A stretch of 64,000 nucleotides of DNA from Methylobacterium sp. 17Sr1-1 (GTDB lineage: Bacteria; Pseudomonadota; Alphaproteobacteria; Rhizobiales; Beijerinckiaceae). The translations under genes were made by a program, and so were the position numbers. Each line of letters starts with the position of its first letter. Within the stretch, counting starts at the first letter, position 1. The notes beneath the pieces are model-generated. The model saw nothing but the letters and a program-made list of their open reading frames with translations, was not told the origin of the DNA and made no database searches. The stretch covers positions 5,415,001-5,479,000 of the forward strand of contig NZ_CP029552.1 of NCBI RefSeq assembly GCF_003173775.1, read 5' to 3'. Below are positions 16,664 through 26,044 of the stretch, piece by piece.

Positions 16664-16781
16664 CGTCCGTCATCCCCCTTTGCCAGGCGCTTCGTCGCCG
16701 CTGGGGAAGCTAGAGCGATCGTGGGCGATGGGGATAGCGCCGTCATGTCCCGGTGGAGGTGGTCGTCTGCGTAAGGGCCCG

Positions 16782-17762
16782 TCACGCCAGGCCATAGAGG
16801 TGGCAGGCGACGGCCCGGCCCGGGGCCGCCTCGCGCAAGGAGGGCGCCTCGACGCGACACCGATCGAAGGCGTGCGGGCAGCGGGGATGGAAGTGGCAGC
16901 CCGGCGGGGGCTTGAGCGGCGAGGGCGGCTCGCCCTCCTGGAAGCTCATCGCCACCGGCCGCTCCGGGTCCGGCACCGGGGAGGAGGCCTTGAGGAGCTG
17001 GGTGTAGGGGTGCAGCGGCTCCTCGAAGAGCGGGCCGACCGGGCCGCTCTCCACCACCCGGCCGAGATACATCACGGTCACCCGCTGGCAGAAATGCCGG
17101 ACCACGCCGAGATCGTGCGAGATGAACACGAAGGCGAGGTTGCGGGCCTGGCGCAGCGATTCGAGCAGCCGCAGGATCTGCGCCTGGACCGAGACGTCGA
17201 GGGCCGAGACCGGCTCGTCGGCGAAGATCAGGTCGGGCCCGAGCGCCAGCGCCCGGGCGATGCCGATGCGCTGGCGTTGGCCGCCGGAGAATTCGTGGGG
17301 AAAGCGCGCGGCGGCGGTCGCCGGCAGGCCGACCTCGGCCAGCAGCGCGGCGACGCGCTCCGAGCTTTCCGCCCCGCGGGCGAGGCCGTGGACCCGCAGG
17401 GGCTCGGCGAGGGCCTCGCCGATGCGCTGGCGCGGATCGAGGGAGGAGGCGGGGTCCTGGAACACGATCTGCATCCGCCGCCGCAGGCGCCGCAACGCGC
17501 CGCCAGGCGCCGCCAGCACGTCCTGCCCGTCGAACCGCACCGCGCCGCCGTCGGCCTCGGTGAGGCGGAGCGCCACCCGGGCGGTGGTGGACTTGCCGCA
17601 GCCCGACTCGCCGACGATGCCGAGGGCTTCGCCCCGCGCGACCGTGAACGACACCCGATCGAGGGCGCGCACGAGGCTCGTCTTCGCGACCGGGAAGCCG
17701 CGGCGGATGGTGAAGCTCTTCGAGAGGTCCTCGACCTCGAGGAGCGGAGGTGTCGTGCTCAT
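16782..17762 (-). CDS. Dipeptide/oligopeptide ABC transporter ATP-binding protein (DppF/OppF type)
   Basis: 326 residues with Walker A '[10 protein letters not shown]', signature 'FSGGQRQRIGIARAL', Walker B 'LIFADEPVSALD' and the switch His in 'FISHDLGVV'. The C-terminal 'CHFHPRCPHAFDRC' is the cysteine-rich oligo/dipeptide-transporter C-terminal domain. It is the last gene of the five-gene transporter set; its start overlaps the stop of the partner ATPase as ATGA. With that ATPase it energises the two permeases encoded upstream. Confidence 0.93.
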   Translation of the reverse strand: MSTTPPLLEVEDLSKSFTIRRGFPVAKTSLVRALDRVSFTVARGEALGIVGESGCGKSTTARVALRLTEADGGAVRFDGQDVLAAPGGALRRLRRRMQIVFQDPASSLDPRQRIGEALAEPLRVHGLARGAESSERVAALLAEVGLPATAAARFPHEFSGGQRQRIGIARALALGPDLIFADEPVSALDVSVQAQILRLLESLRQARNLAFVFISHDLGVVRHFCQRVTVMYLGRVVESGPVGPLFEEPLHPYTQLLKASSPVPDPERPVAMSFQEGEPPSPLKPPPGCHFHPRCPHAFDRCRVEAPSLREAAPGRAVACHLYGLA

Positions 17763-18751
17763 GCGGCCCTCACCCAGCAGCGCACCGCGTGGTCGGGCGC
17801 GCCCGGGAGCGGCACCAGCGGCGGACGATCGCGGCAGCGATCCTCGCGGAGAGAGCAGCGGCCCTGGAAGCGACAGCCCTCCGGCATCTCCGGCAGGGTC
17901 GGCACCGTGCCGGGGATCGCCGCCAGTTCCTGCACCCGGTCGACCCGCGGCATCGCCTGGAGCAGGCCTTCCGCGTAGGGGTGGGTCGGCCGGGCGAAGA
18001 AGGCGCGCACCGGCGCGCTCTCGACCACGTCGCCGCCATACATCACCATCACCCGGTCGGCGACCGAGGCGACGACGCCGAGATTGTGGGTGATGAGCAG
18101 CACCGCCAGCCCTTCGCGGCGCTGGATGTCGGCGAGCAGCGCCAGCACCTGCGCCTGGATGGTGACGTCGAGCGCCGTCGTCGGCTCGTCGGCGATGAGC
18201 ACGCGGGGGCTGCAGGCGAGCGCCATCGCGATCATCACCCGCTGGCGCATGCCGCCGGAGAACTGGTGCGGGTAGGCGTCGATCCGCTCGGCGGCGGAGG
18301 GAACCCGCACCCGCTCGAGGAGGGCGATCGCCTTCTCGCGCGCCGCCGCCTTCGACAGGCCGCGATGGCGCCGCAGCGCCTCGGCGATCTGGAAGCCGAT
18401 GGTCAGGACCGGGTTGAGCGAGGTCATCGGCTCCTGAAAGATCATCGCCAGGCGGTCGCCGCGCATCGCCTCGCGCTGGGCTTCCGTCGCCGCCCGCATG
18501 TCGGTTCCGTCGACCACGATCGAGCCCGCGGCGACGCGGCCGACCTTCGGGGCCAGCAGCCCCATCACCGACAGGGCCGTGAGGCTCTTGCCGCAGCCCG
18601 ATTCGCCGACGAGGGCCAGGGTCTCGCCCCCGGAAACCGCGAACGAGACCCCGCGCACCGCGTCGTACCAGGTGCCGCCGGCCCGGATCTGGGTGGTCAG
18701 CCCCTCGACCCGCAGGAGATCGGGTGTGCTCATGAGATGGGGTGTGCTCAT
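17759..18751 (-). CDS. Dipeptide/oligopeptide ABC transporter ATP-binding protein (DppD/OppD type)
   Basis: 330 residues with Walker A '[10 protein letters not shown]', signature '[15 protein letters not shown]', Walker B '[12 protein letters not shown]' and a C-terminal oligopeptide-transporter domain with the cysteine cluster '[14 protein letters not shown]'. The gene begins with an 18-bp tandem duplication that includes the start codon: ATG at 18751 and again at 18733. The first ATG overlaps the permease stop as ATGA, so either may be used. The enzyme couples ATP hydrolysis to import with the DppF-type partner. Confidence 0.93.
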   Translation of the reverse strand: MSTPHLMSTPDLLRVEGLTTQIRAGGTWYDAVRGVSFAVSGGETLALVGESGCGKSLTALSVMGLLAPKVGRVAAGSIVVDGTDMRAATEAQREAMRGDRLAMIFQEPMTSLNPVLTIGFQIAEALRRHRGLSKAAAREKAIALLERVRVPSAAERIDAYPHQFSGGMRQRVMIAMALACSPRVLIADEPTTALDVTIQAQVLALLADIQRREGLAVLLITHNLGVVASVADRVMVMYGGDVVESAPVRAFFARPTHPYAEGLLQAMPRVDRVQELAAIPGTVPTLPEMPEGCRFQGRCSLREDRCRDRPPLVPLPGAPDHAVRCWVRAA

Positions 18752-19602
18752 GGGGCCCCCCGCGGGTCGGTGGCGTCGCGCAGGCCGTCGCCGATCAGGT
18801 TGAGGCCGATCATCACGGCGAGGATCGCCAGGCTCGGGAAGATCGACAGCCAGGGCGCGTCGAGCAGGTTGTCGAAGCCCTCGCGGACGATGCTGCCCCA
18901 GGTCGCGGTCGGAGGCGGCACGCCGAGGCCGATGAAGGCGAGGGTCGATTCGGTACGGATCGCAGTGGCGAGCCAGAGCGAGGCCAGCACCACCACCTCG
19001 TCGAGGATGTTCGGCAGGATGTGGCCGAACATGATGCGGAAGTCCGAGTAGCCGAGCGCCCGGCAGGCATCGACGAAGTCGCGCTGGCGCATCGCGAGGG
19101 TCGAACCCCGGGCGATGCGGATGAAGGCCGGGATCGCCGTCACCGCGATGGCGAGGATCAGGTTGCCGAGGCTCGGCCCCAGGACCGCCACCAGCATCAG
19201 CCCCATGATGAGCTGCGGGAAGCTGAGCAGCACGTCGGTGGCCGCCGTGATGAGCCGGTCGGTCCAGCCGCCGAAATAGCCCGCCACCACCCCGATCACC
19301 GTGCCGGCGACGACGCCGATGAGGGTGGCGAGGAAGCCGACCGAGAGCGAGATCCGGGCGCCCCAGATCACCCGCGAGAGCACGTCGCGGCCGAAGAAGT
19401 CGGTGCCGAACCAGTGCTCGGCGGACGGGCCCATCAGGGCGGCGACCGGATCCTGCTCGTTGGGATCGTACGGTGCGATCCAGGGGGCGAGGATGGCGAG
19501 GACGACGACCGCGATCACCGTGACGGCGCCGATCATCAGGCCCGGCGAGCGGGTGGCCCGGCGCCAGGCGCTCGGGGCGGCGGAGGCGGCGGCCGCGCTC
19601 AT
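18748..19602 (-). CDS. ABC transporter permease (DppC/OppC type)
   Basis: 284 residues with an N-terminal membrane anchor, the family's 'HWFGTDFFGRDVLSR' segment and five further membrane helices. The coupling loop 'RDFVDACRALGYSDFRIMF' contacts the ATPases. Both ends overlap neighbours by four bases (ATGA), consistent with strict stoichiometry of the transporter complex in the inner membrane. Confidence 0.93.
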   Translation of the reverse strand: MSAAAASAAPSAWRRATRSPGLMIGAVTVIAVVVLAILAPWIAPYDPNEQDPVAALMGPSAEHWFGTDFFGRDVLSRVIWGARISLSVGFLATLIGVVAGTVIGVVAGYFGGWTDRLITAATDVLLSFPQLIMGLMLVAVLGPSLGNLILAIAVTAIPAFIRIARGSTLAMRQRDFVDACRALGYSDFRIMFGHILPNILDEVVVLASLWLATAIRTESTLAFIGLGVPPPTATWGSIVREGFDNLLDAPWLSIFPSLAILAVMIGLNLIGDGLRDATDPRGAP

Positions 19603-20540
19603 TGGGCCAAGACCCGCGGATCGACGAGGCCGTAGGCGATGTCGGTGAGCACGTTGGCGACCACGATGGCGAAGGCGGAGACGACCATCAGGCCCTGGAG
19701 CAAGCTGTAGTCGCGCTGGGTCAGCGCGGTCACGATCAGCTTGCCGAGGCCCGGGCGGTTGAACACGATCTCGGTCAGCACCGCGTTGCCGATCAGCACG
19801 CCGAGATAGAGCCCGACCACGGTGACGACCGGGACCAGCACGTTGCGCAGCGCGTGGCGCCAGACCACGATCCGGGCCGGCATCCCCTTGGCGCGGGCGG
19901 TGCGGACGTAGTCCTCGCCGAGCGCCTTCAGCATGCCCGAGCGGGTGACGCGGGTGACGTAGGCGACCATCAGGAGCCCGAGATTGAGCGCCGGCAGCAC
20001 CAGCGCGCCGAGCCGGTCGAGGATCCCGCCGGTGCGCGGGGTCGAGATCACCGGGAACCAGCGCAATTGCACGGCGAAGGCGATCAGCAGCAGGATGCCC
20101 GAGACGAAGGCCGGGAAGGACACGCCGGCGAGGGACACGATGCGGGCGATCCAGTCGGCGAACCCGTCGCGCCGGCGCGCCGCCACGACGCCCAGCGGCA
20201 CGCCGACCCCGACGCCGATGGCGACGGCGGCCAGCGTCAGCTCGATCGTGTAGGGCAGGACGTGGGCGACGTCCTCCAGCACCGGCCGGTTGGTGGTCAG
20301 CGAGCGGCCGATATCGCCGGTGGCGATCTGCCCCATGAAGCTGAGGTATTGGACGACGATCGGCTGATCGAGCCCGAGCTTCGCCCGCAGGTCGGCTCGG
20401 GCGGAGGCGCTCGCCTGGTCGCCCAGGATCACGATGGTCGGATCGCCCGGCACCACCCGCACGAGCACGAACACCACGGTCAGCACCGCCACCAGCGTCG
20501 GGATCGCCAGGAGGAAGCGCTTGAGGATGAACTGGAGCAT
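19599..20540 (-). CDS. ABC transporter permease (DppB/OppB type)
   Basis: 313 residues with the standard N-terminus 'MLQFILKRFLLAIPTL', the periplasmic 'VPGDPTIVILG' segment, six membrane helices and the coupling loop 'GEDYVRTARAKGMPAR'. I chose ATG 20540, which gives the family start, over an in-frame GTG at 20567. It is the first permease of the set; the substrate-binding protein gene lies upstream beyond a 0.25-kb repeat-filled gap. Confidence 0.92.
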   Translation of the reverse strand: MLQFILKRFLLAIPTLVAVLTVVFVLVRVVPGDPTIVILGDQASASARADLRAKLGLDQPIVVQYLSFMGQIATGDIGRSLTTNRPVLEDVAHVLPYTIELTLAAVAIGVGVGVPLGVVAARRRDGFADWIARIVSLAGVSFPAFVSGILLLIAFAVQLRWFPVISTPRTGGILDRLGALVLPALNLGLLMVAYVTRVTRSGMLKALGEDYVRTARAKGMPARIVVWRHALRNVLVPVVTVVGLYLGVLIGNAVLTEIVFNRPGLGKLIVTALTQRDYSLLQGLMVVSAFAIVVANVLTDIAYGLVDPRVLAQ

Positions 20541-20594
20541 GGGCGGGCCGGGGGTTGGAGGAAGCACGGTGTCGGATCAGGCGCGGGTTTCTCC

Positions 20595-20756
20595 CTCCCC
20601 CCTCTGCGGGAGAGGGTGCCCGGCGGAGCCGGGCGGGAGAGGGGCAGCGCGACGCTGATCCAGATGGCGCCCTTCATGGAGCGCGCGACCTCTCCGGAAG
20701 CGGCGTCCCCTCTCCCGGCCCGCTCCGCGGGCCACCCTCCCCCGCAGAGGGGGGAG
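20595..20756. repeat. Inverted-repeat element between binding-protein and permease genes
   Basis: Arms of about 50 bases (20595-20644 and 20707-20756) are near-perfect inverted copies, each starting from a C-run/'tctgcggg' block, separated by 62 bases. The element splits the transporter operon and is transcribed with it. It may attenuate the distal genes or protect the upstream mRNA end, as REP-like elements do. Confidence 0.85.
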
Positions 20757-20809
20757 GCGATACGCACGTCCTGCCGTGAGAAACCGGCAAGCTGCGCGCC
20801 GAGAAGGAC

Positions 20810-22363
20810 TTACTTCTTGTCCGTCGCTTCCGTGATCACCGGCCCCAGATGGATCGCACCCTTGAAGTCGTAGCCGTAATCGACCGTCTTCCGGTGCGCC
20901 CAGACCTGCAAGCCTTCCGAGAGCGGCACGGCGCAGACCTGCTCGATGATCTTCACCTGCGCGTCCTTCCACAGCGCCTTCTGCTTCTCCGGATCGGGCT
21001 CGGTCCGGGCCTTGCGGATCTCGGCATCCGCCGCGTTGCAATGGGAGAAGTTGGTCACGGCCGTCGGCGTGCCGACCGTCGAGGCCGAATCGAAGAACTG
21101 GGTCAGGTAGGTGTCGGCGACGGGAAAGCGCGCCGCGGCGTAGTAGACCGCGTCCGACAGGTCCTTGCGGATCTGGGCGTGGAAGGTCTGGTGGTCGACG
21201 ACGTCGAGCTTCAGCTCGATCCCGGCCTTCTTGAGCTGGCCCTGCACGATCTGCATCGCGGTCAGCATGGTCGGCAGGCTGGTCTGGATCGCCGTGATGG
21301 TGATCCCGTTCGGGTGCCCGGCCTCGGCGAGCAGCGCCTTGGCCCTGGCGAGGTCGTAGGCCGGGAGCGGCGCCTTGTCGTCGGTGCCGAGATAGCCCTT
21401 GGGGATGATCGACACCGCCGGCTCGGTGACGCTGGCGCCCTTGAACTGCACGATCTGCGCTTGGCTGATCGCGTGGGCGATGGCGCGGCGCACCCGCACG
21501 TCGTCGAGGGGCTTGTGGCTGATGTTGAGATGCAGCAGCGCGAGTTCCGCCGGCCGCACGATGTCGACCGTGACGTCGGCCTCGCGGCCGAACCGCTCGG
21601 CCCAGCGCTGGTCCTGGCGGCCGTAGACGATGTCGAGCTCGCCCGAGGTGAAGGCGAGGTCGCGGGCCGCATCCGCCGGGATCAGCCGGTAGAGGATGCC
21701 GCCGAGCTTCGGCGTGCCGCGGAAATAGTCGGGGTTGGCGACGAGCCGCACGCTCTCGTTCGGCTTGTACTCGGCGAAGGCGAAGGGTCCGGTGCCGATG
21801 GGCTTCAGGCGGAAGTCGTTGCCGAGCGCCTCGACCGCCTTGCGGCTCAGGACGTTGCCGCCGTGGTAGTTCGCCACGAGGCCCAGCAGCGACGGCACCG
21901 GGTGCTTGAGGGTGATCCGCACCGTGGACGGGTCCACCGCCTCGATCGCGTCGAAGGCGGCGTAGTCGGTCGAGAACGACGACGTCTTGGGATCGGCGGC
22001 GCGCTTCAGCGAGAACACCACGTCGTCGGCGGTCATCTCGCCGTAGCCGCCGTGGAACTTCACGCCCTTGCGCAAGGCGAAGGTCCAGGTGCGGCCGTCC
22101 TCCGAGCGGGTCCAGGATTCGGCGAGGTCCGGCTCCAGGGTCTCGAGGCTGGTCGAGCCGGGCTTGAACCGCACCAGCCCGTTGAAGATCCAGGAGACGA
22201 CCGGCTTGTCCTGGGTGCTGGTGGCGCGGAACGGGTCGAGCTGGCTGACATCCGCCGCCGCCATGCCGATCGTCAGGGTCTTGCCATCGGGTGCCTTGGG
22301 CGTTTGCGCGAGAGCCGGCCCGGCGGCGAGCAGGGCGGCCGCGGCGAAGAGGAAGCGTCTCAT
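20810..22363 (-). CDS. ABC transporter substrate-binding protein, family 5
   Basis: 517 residues with a Sec signal peptide ('MRRFLFAAAALLAAGPALAQ') and the solute-binding family 5 pattern: 'LAESWTRSEDGRTWTFALR', 'GVKFHGGYGEMTADDVVFS'. Such proteins deliver di/oligopeptides, nickel chelates or opines to Dpp/Opp-type permeases. GGGGGA lies eight bases before the ATG. It sits between the permeases and the opine-oxidase-like trio. The substrate is therefore probably an N-substituted amino acid or opine rather than a plain peptide; that is an inference from context. Confidence 0.92.
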   Translation of the reverse strand: MRRFLFAAAALLAAGPALAQTPKAPDGKTLTIGMAAADVSQLDPFRATSTQDKPVVSWIFNGLVRFKPGSTSLETLEPDLAESWTRSEDGRTWTFALRKGVKFHGGYGEMTADDVVFSLKRAADPKTSSFSTDYAAFDAIEAVDPSTVRITLKHPVPSLLGLVANYHGGNVLSRKAVEALGNDFRLKPIGTGPFAFAEYKPNESVRLVANPDYFRGTPKLGGILYRLIPADAARDLAFTSGELDIVYGRQDQRWAERFGREADVTVDIVRPAELALLHLNISHKPLDDVRVRRAIAHAISQAQIVQFKGASVTEPAVSIIPKGYLGTDDKAPLPAYDLARAKALLAEAGHPNGITITAIQTSLPTMLTAMQIVQGQLKKAGIELKLDVVDHQTFHAQIRKDLSDAVYYAAARFPVADTYLTQFFDSASTVGTPTAVTNFSHCNAADAEIRKARTEPDPEKQKALWKDAQVKIIEQVCAVPLSEGLQVWAHRKTVDYGYDFKGAIHLGPVITEATDKK

Positions 22364-22387
22364 CGTGGTGATCCCCCTGGGTTTCTC

Positions 22388-23536
22388 TTAATGTTCGATC
22401 TCGCCCTCCGACCGGTACGGCCCGCGCCACGCGGCGAAGCGCTCGATCCGGAACGGCTGGAGGGGGGAGGCGGAGCGCCCCTGCGTCACGAGCTCCGCCA
22501 GGATCTCGCCGACGGCCGGGCCGAGCTGGAAACCGTGGCCGGAGAAGCCGAAAGCATGAACCAGGCCGGGCGTGGTGCCGGAGGGCCCGATCACCGGAAT
22601 GTGGTCCGGCATCTCGCCGTCGAGCCCGCTCCAGCTGCGAATGACCTGGGCGTGGGCGAGATCCGGGATCAGCGTCAGGGTCTTCCCCATCGCGCCGAGC
22701 GAGACCGCCGAGACGGGCCGGGCGAGGCCGTCGGCGATGTCGGCCGTGCCGCGCCCGCCGCCGAGGACCACGTTGCCGCGGCGGGTCTGGCGCACGTAGA
22801 CGTCGCCGCCGACGACCCCGATCGAGCGGGTGACGAGCGGGCCCGACGGTTCGGTCACCACCATGTTGGGGGAGAGCGGCGCCACCGGGGCGGTCTCGCC
22901 GAACCAGCCCGCCACCGCGCCCCCGTAAGCGCCGGCGGCGTTGACGAGGCTGCGGCTCTTCACCGTCACCCCCTCGGCCTCGACCGTGAAGCCGGACCCG
23001 TCATGGATCGCGTGGCGCACGGGGGCGTGCTCACGCACCTCCGCCCCGAGGCGGCGGGCCAGCCGCGCGAAGGCCGGCCCCACCACCCGCGGATTGGCCT
23101 GCCCGTCGGTCGGCGAGAGCGAGGCGCCGACGACCGCCGGGCCGAGCCACGGCATCTCGGCGCGCAAGGCGTTCGGGCCCAGCAGCTGGAGGTCGAGGCC
23201 GTGCCCGGCGGCGTCGCGGGCATAGGCCTCCAGCACCGCCATGTCGGATTCGGAGCGCGCGAGCTTGATGTGGCCGGTCGCCTCGAACCCGACATCCTCG
23301 CCGAGCTTGGCGTTCAGGCCGTCCCACAACACCCGGGCGCGCTGCGACAGCGGCAGCTCCGCGAAATCGCGGCCCTGCTGGCGCACGCCGCCGAAATTCA
23401 CCCCGCTGGCGCCGGCGCCGCACAAGCGCTTTTCCAGGAGGGCCACGGTGAGCCCGGCCTCGCGCAGGGCCACGGCGGCCGCGCAGGCCGCGGTGCCGCC
23501 GCCGATGATCGCGACGTCGACGGTGAGGTGCTCCAT
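22388..23536 (-). CDS. FAD-dependent amine/opine oxidoreductase (DAO family)
   Basis: 382 residues with an N-terminal dinucleotide fold 'VAIIGGGTAACAAAVAL' and the DAO-type C-terminus 'GFSGHGFQLGPAVGEILAEL'. It resembles the beta subunit of octopine/nopaline oxidases and HcnC-type proteins, which oxidise a secondary amine. ATG 23536 overlaps the stop of the next subunit gene. Together with that FAD/2Fe-2S protein and the small 2Fe-2S protein it makes a heterotrimeric oxidase. The chemistry is well supported by family; the substrate is not. Confidence 0.88.
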   Translation of the reverse strand: MEHLTVDVAIIGGGTAACAAAVALREAGLTVALLEKRLCGAGASGVNFGGVRQQGRDFAELPLSQRARVLWDGLNAKLGEDVGFEATGHIKLARSESDMAVLEAYARDAAGHGLDLQLLGPNALRAEMPWLGPAVVGASLSPTDGQANPRVVGPAFARLARRLGAEVREHAPVRHAIHDGSGFTVEAEGVTVKSRSLVNAAGAYGGAVAGWFGETAPVAPLSPNMVVTEPSGPLVTRSIGVVGGDVYVRQTRRGNVVLGGGRGTADIADGLARPVSAVSLGAMGKTLTLIPDLAHAQVIRSWSGLDGEMPDHIPVIGPSGTTPGLVHAFGFSGHGFQLGPAVGEILAELVTQGRSASPLQPFRIERFAAWRGPYRSEGEIEH

Positions 23537-24912
23537 CACGCCGGCTCCCGCAGCGGGATCGGCTTGATCGGCGCCTGCCCGCGCAGGCGGCCGACCGTCT
23601 CGACCGGCACCCGCAGGTGGTGGGCCAGGATCTCGGCGGCGGCGTGGCCGCAGACCCGGCCCTGGCAGCGGCCCATCCCGGCCCGGGTCAGGGCCTTGAG
23701 GCGGTTCATCTCGCTCGCGTCCCGCTCGGTCGCGGCGCGCCGCAGGGCGCCCGCGGTGATGCCCTCGCAGCGGCAGACGATCTCGTCGTCGGCGATGCTC
23801 TCCACGATGTGGTGCGGGTAGGGGTAGGCGGCTTCCAGCGCGGCGCGAAAACGGGCCTGCCGGGCGAGAAGCCGGTCGAGCCGGGCCTCGCGGGCGGCGT
23901 CGCGCGGCCGGCCGAGATCGGCGAGCAACGTCAGCGCCGTGCGCTCGCCCTGGAGTTCGGCCACGTCCGCCCCGCCGATGCCGCTGCCGTCGCCGGCGAG
24001 ATAGACGTGCGGGTGCGAGGCGCGGCCTTGCGCAGAGCGCTCCGGCTGCCATTGCCGCGTCACCGGATCGAACGCGAACCGGCAGCCGGCGAGGTCGGCG
24101 GCTTGCGCCTCGCTGCGCAAGCCGAACGAGGCGCCGACCCCGTCGCAGGCGATCCGGTGCCGGCGGCCGCCTGCATCCTCGAAGGACAGAGCTTCGACCT
24201 GCATCGTGCCCTCGACCGCGACCGCCCGCACGCCGGGGCGCACCGGCAGCCCGCGCAAGGCGCCGCGCAAGGTGTACCAGACCCCCTTGGCCAGGGTCGC
24301 CGGCATCGCGGCGAGGCGGGGAGCCGCCATCACCTTGGGCTTCAGCGGCGTGACGTCGAGCACGGCCACGACCTCCGCCCCCGCCTTGGCGTATTGATGC
24401 GCGACGAGGGGCAGGAGCGGCCCGGCCCCGACGAGCGCGACGCGCCGGCCGATCGCCATGCCCTGCGCCTTGAGGGCGATCTGCGCCGCCCCGAGGGTGA
24501 ACACGCCGGGCAGGGTCCAGCCCGGGAAGGGCAGGGTGCGGTCCATGGCCCCCGTCGCGAGGACCAGCCGGTCGGCCGCGATCCGGTCATGGCCCTCGGG
24601 CCCGAGGCAGTCGAGGTCGAAGCCAGCCGGCTCGCGCCCTGAGAGCCCCCACACTATCGTGCCGGGACGGTAGTCGATCCGCGGGGCCAGCGCATCGGCG
24701 AGGTCGTGCAGCGCCGTCGCCCGGCCGGCCTCGAAGCCGTAGAGGTCGGCGGCCGGCCGCTCGGCGCCCGGCGGCGGCCGGCGGTAGATCTGGCCGCCGG
24801 CGCGGTGGCCCTCGTCGACGAGGAGCGGGCGCAACCCCGCCTCGGCGAGGACTTGCGCCGCCCTGAGGCCCGCCGGCCCGGCGCCGACGATCGCGACGAC
24901 CGGATCAGCCAC
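23536..24912 (-). CDS. FAD/NAD-binding oxidoreductase with BFD-type 2Fe-2S domain (opine oxidase subunit A-like)
   Basis: 458 residues. The N-terminus has the FAD fold 'VAIVGAGPAGLRAAQVL' and a second nucleotide-binding segment 'RRVALVGAGPLLPLVA'. The C-terminus has the bacterioferritin-associated-ferredoxin-like cluster: Cys-x-Cys in 'VCRCEG' and 'GMGRCQGRVCG'. This is the layout of OoxA/NoxA and HcnB. The GTG start at 24912 overlaps the end of the small 2Fe-2S gene by eight bases. It probably passes electrons between the DAO subunit and the respiratory chain. Confidence 0.9.
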   Translation of the reverse strand: MADPVVAIVGAGPAGLRAAQVLAEAGLRPLLVDEGHRAGGQIYRRPPPGAERPAADLYGFEAGRATALHDLADALAPRIDYRPGTIVWGLSGREPAGFDLDCLGPEGHDRIAADRLVLATGAMDRTLPFPGWTLPGVFTLGAAQIALKAQGMAIGRRVALVGAGPLLPLVAHQYAKAGAEVVAVLDVTPLKPKVMAAPRLAAMPATLAKGVWYTLRGALRGLPVRPGVRAVAVEGTMQVEALSFEDAGGRRHRIACDGVGASFGLRSEAQAADLAGCRFAFDPVTRQWQPERSAQGRASHPHVYLAGDGSGIGGADVAELQGERTALTLLADLGRPRDAAREARLDRLLARQARFRAALEAAYPYPHHIVESIADDEIVCRCEGITAGALRRAATERDASEMNRLKALTRAGMGRCQGRVCGHAAAEILAHHLRVPVETVGRLRGQAPIKPIPLREPA

Positions 24913-25225
24913 AGACGCCTCCCGTGACCACCGCCCCAGTGATCGCCGCCCCCGTGATCACCGCCATGCCGGGCTCGACCAGGGTGGTGCAGGCGCGCAC
25001 CCGGCGACCATCCGCCAGGGTCACCCAGCAATCCTGGCAGGCGCCCATCAGGCACCAGCCGGCCCGCTCGCCGGGCCCGAACTCGAAGCGGCGGAGAGAG
25101 TGCCGGTGCAGCAGGATCGCGGAGAGCAGCAGGTCGCCGGCCTGCGCCTCGACCGCCACCCCGTCGATGGTGAAGGGCACGGCCGGGCCGGGCCGCTGCG
25201 CGAGGCGGCGGAACAGCCCGGTCAC
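24905..25225 (-). CDS. Small 2Fe-2S ferredoxin-like subunit
   Basis: 106 residues with the plant-type ferredoxin cluster CxxxxCxxCx(n)C in 'GWCLMGACQDCW' and 'RVRACTT'. It corresponds to the small (HcnA/SoxX-like) subunit of opine and cyanide-forming oxidases. The C-terminus has a hydrophobic Gly/Val/Thr tail. GTG 25225 overlaps the SDR stop as GTGA and the gene end overlaps the next subunit, so the trio is translated as a set. Confidence 0.88.
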   Translation of the reverse strand: MTGLFRRLAQRPGPAVPFTIDGVAVEAQAGDLLLSAILLHRHSLRRFEFGPGERAGWCLMGACQDCWVTLADGRRVRACTTLVEPGMAVITGAAITGAVVTGGVCG

Positions 25226-25911
25226 AGCATGTCCTCGTGCCGGCAGTTCAGCAGGAGTTCGGCGACGCTCGCGGTGTTCGGCAGCCGCACCAGCGTCTCG
25301 ATCACGGCCGCGACGTCCTCCGGCCGGGACATCAGGTCCCGCGGCTGCTTGGTGACGTGGGCCGTCATGTCGGTCTCGACGAAGCCGGGGCAGAAGGCGG
25401 TCGCCCGGATGCCGTGCTCCCAGCCCTCGCGCCGCACCGCCTGGGTCAGGCTGACGAGCGCGGCCTTCGCCATGGCGTAGCCGGCATTGTCGTTGCGCAC
25501 CCGCTTGCCCGAGAGCGAGGCGATGTTGACGATCCGCCCGGACCCCGACGCGACGAGGTGCGGCCAGGCCGCCCGGATCAGCCGCATCGGCGCCTTGACG
25601 TTGACGGCCATCAGCGCGTCGAAGGCGGTCTCGTCGGGATCGAGGAAACGGGCCATCGGGTTGATGCCGGCGGCGTTCACCAGCACGTCGATCCGGCCGA
25701 ATTCGTCGAGCGTGGCAGAGGTCCAGGCCTCGGCGGCGCCCGCCTCCGCGGCGTCGTAGCGGCAGGCGTGCCACGGGGCGGGAACTGAGCGCGGATCGCG
25801 CAGGCCGGCGCTGATCCGGTAGCCGGCCGAGGCCAGCCGCTCCGCCACCGCCCGGCCGATGCCGCGTGAGGCGCCCGAGACCATCGCGACCCGTCCCGCC
25901 GGCTCAAGCAT
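25222..25911 (-). CDS. Short-chain dehydrogenase/reductase
   Basis: 229 residues: cofactor motif 'VSGASRGIGRAVAERL', 'NAAG' strand, catalytic Ser in 'NIASLSGKR' and Tyr-x-x-x-Lys in 'GYAMAKAAL'. The start at ATG 25911 follows from the family N-terminus; the longer frame to 26001 is Arg-rich and unlikely. It is the first gene of the oxidase operon and faces the divergent IclR regulator. It may reduce or oxidise the keto or hydroxy acid released by the oxidase. Confidence 0.9.
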   Translation of the reverse strand: MLEPAGRVAMVSGASRGIGRAVAERLASAGYRISAGLRDPRSVPAPWHACRYDAAEAGAAEAWTSATLDEFGRIDVLVNAAGINPMARFLDPDETAFDALMAVNVKAPMRLIRAAWPHLVASGSGRIVNIASLSGKRVRNDNAGYAMAKAALVSLTQAVRREGWEHGIRATAFCPGFVETDMTAHVTKQPRDLMSRPEDVAAVIETLVRLPNTASVAELLLNCRHEDML

Positions 25912-26007
25912 CGCCGCCCCGCTGTCCCGGTGATCGCCGCATCGACGCCATCTCCCCGTTCGCCACCGGAGGATTGATCGTTGCCGTGCCTTGAGCAACA
26001 CCTATTT

Positions 26008-26029
26008 CGGCAGGCGAACGATTTTGCCG
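26008..26029. promoter_or_regulatory. Possible operator dyad between SDR operon and IclR gene
   Basis: CGGCA at 26008-26012 and TGCCG at 26025-26029 form an inverted repeat with 12 bases between, 16 bases before the IclR start. IclR proteins often bind such dyads in divergent promoters. The arms are short, so chance is possible. Confidence 0.28.
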
Positions 26030-26044
26030 GCGTTCTTTCGCTGG

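Noticed and set aside
20849..23821. A 990-residue open frame on the plus strand
   Set aside because: It runs antisense to the binding-protein and DAO genes, which have signal peptide and cofactor motifs; the plus-strand product has no family features.
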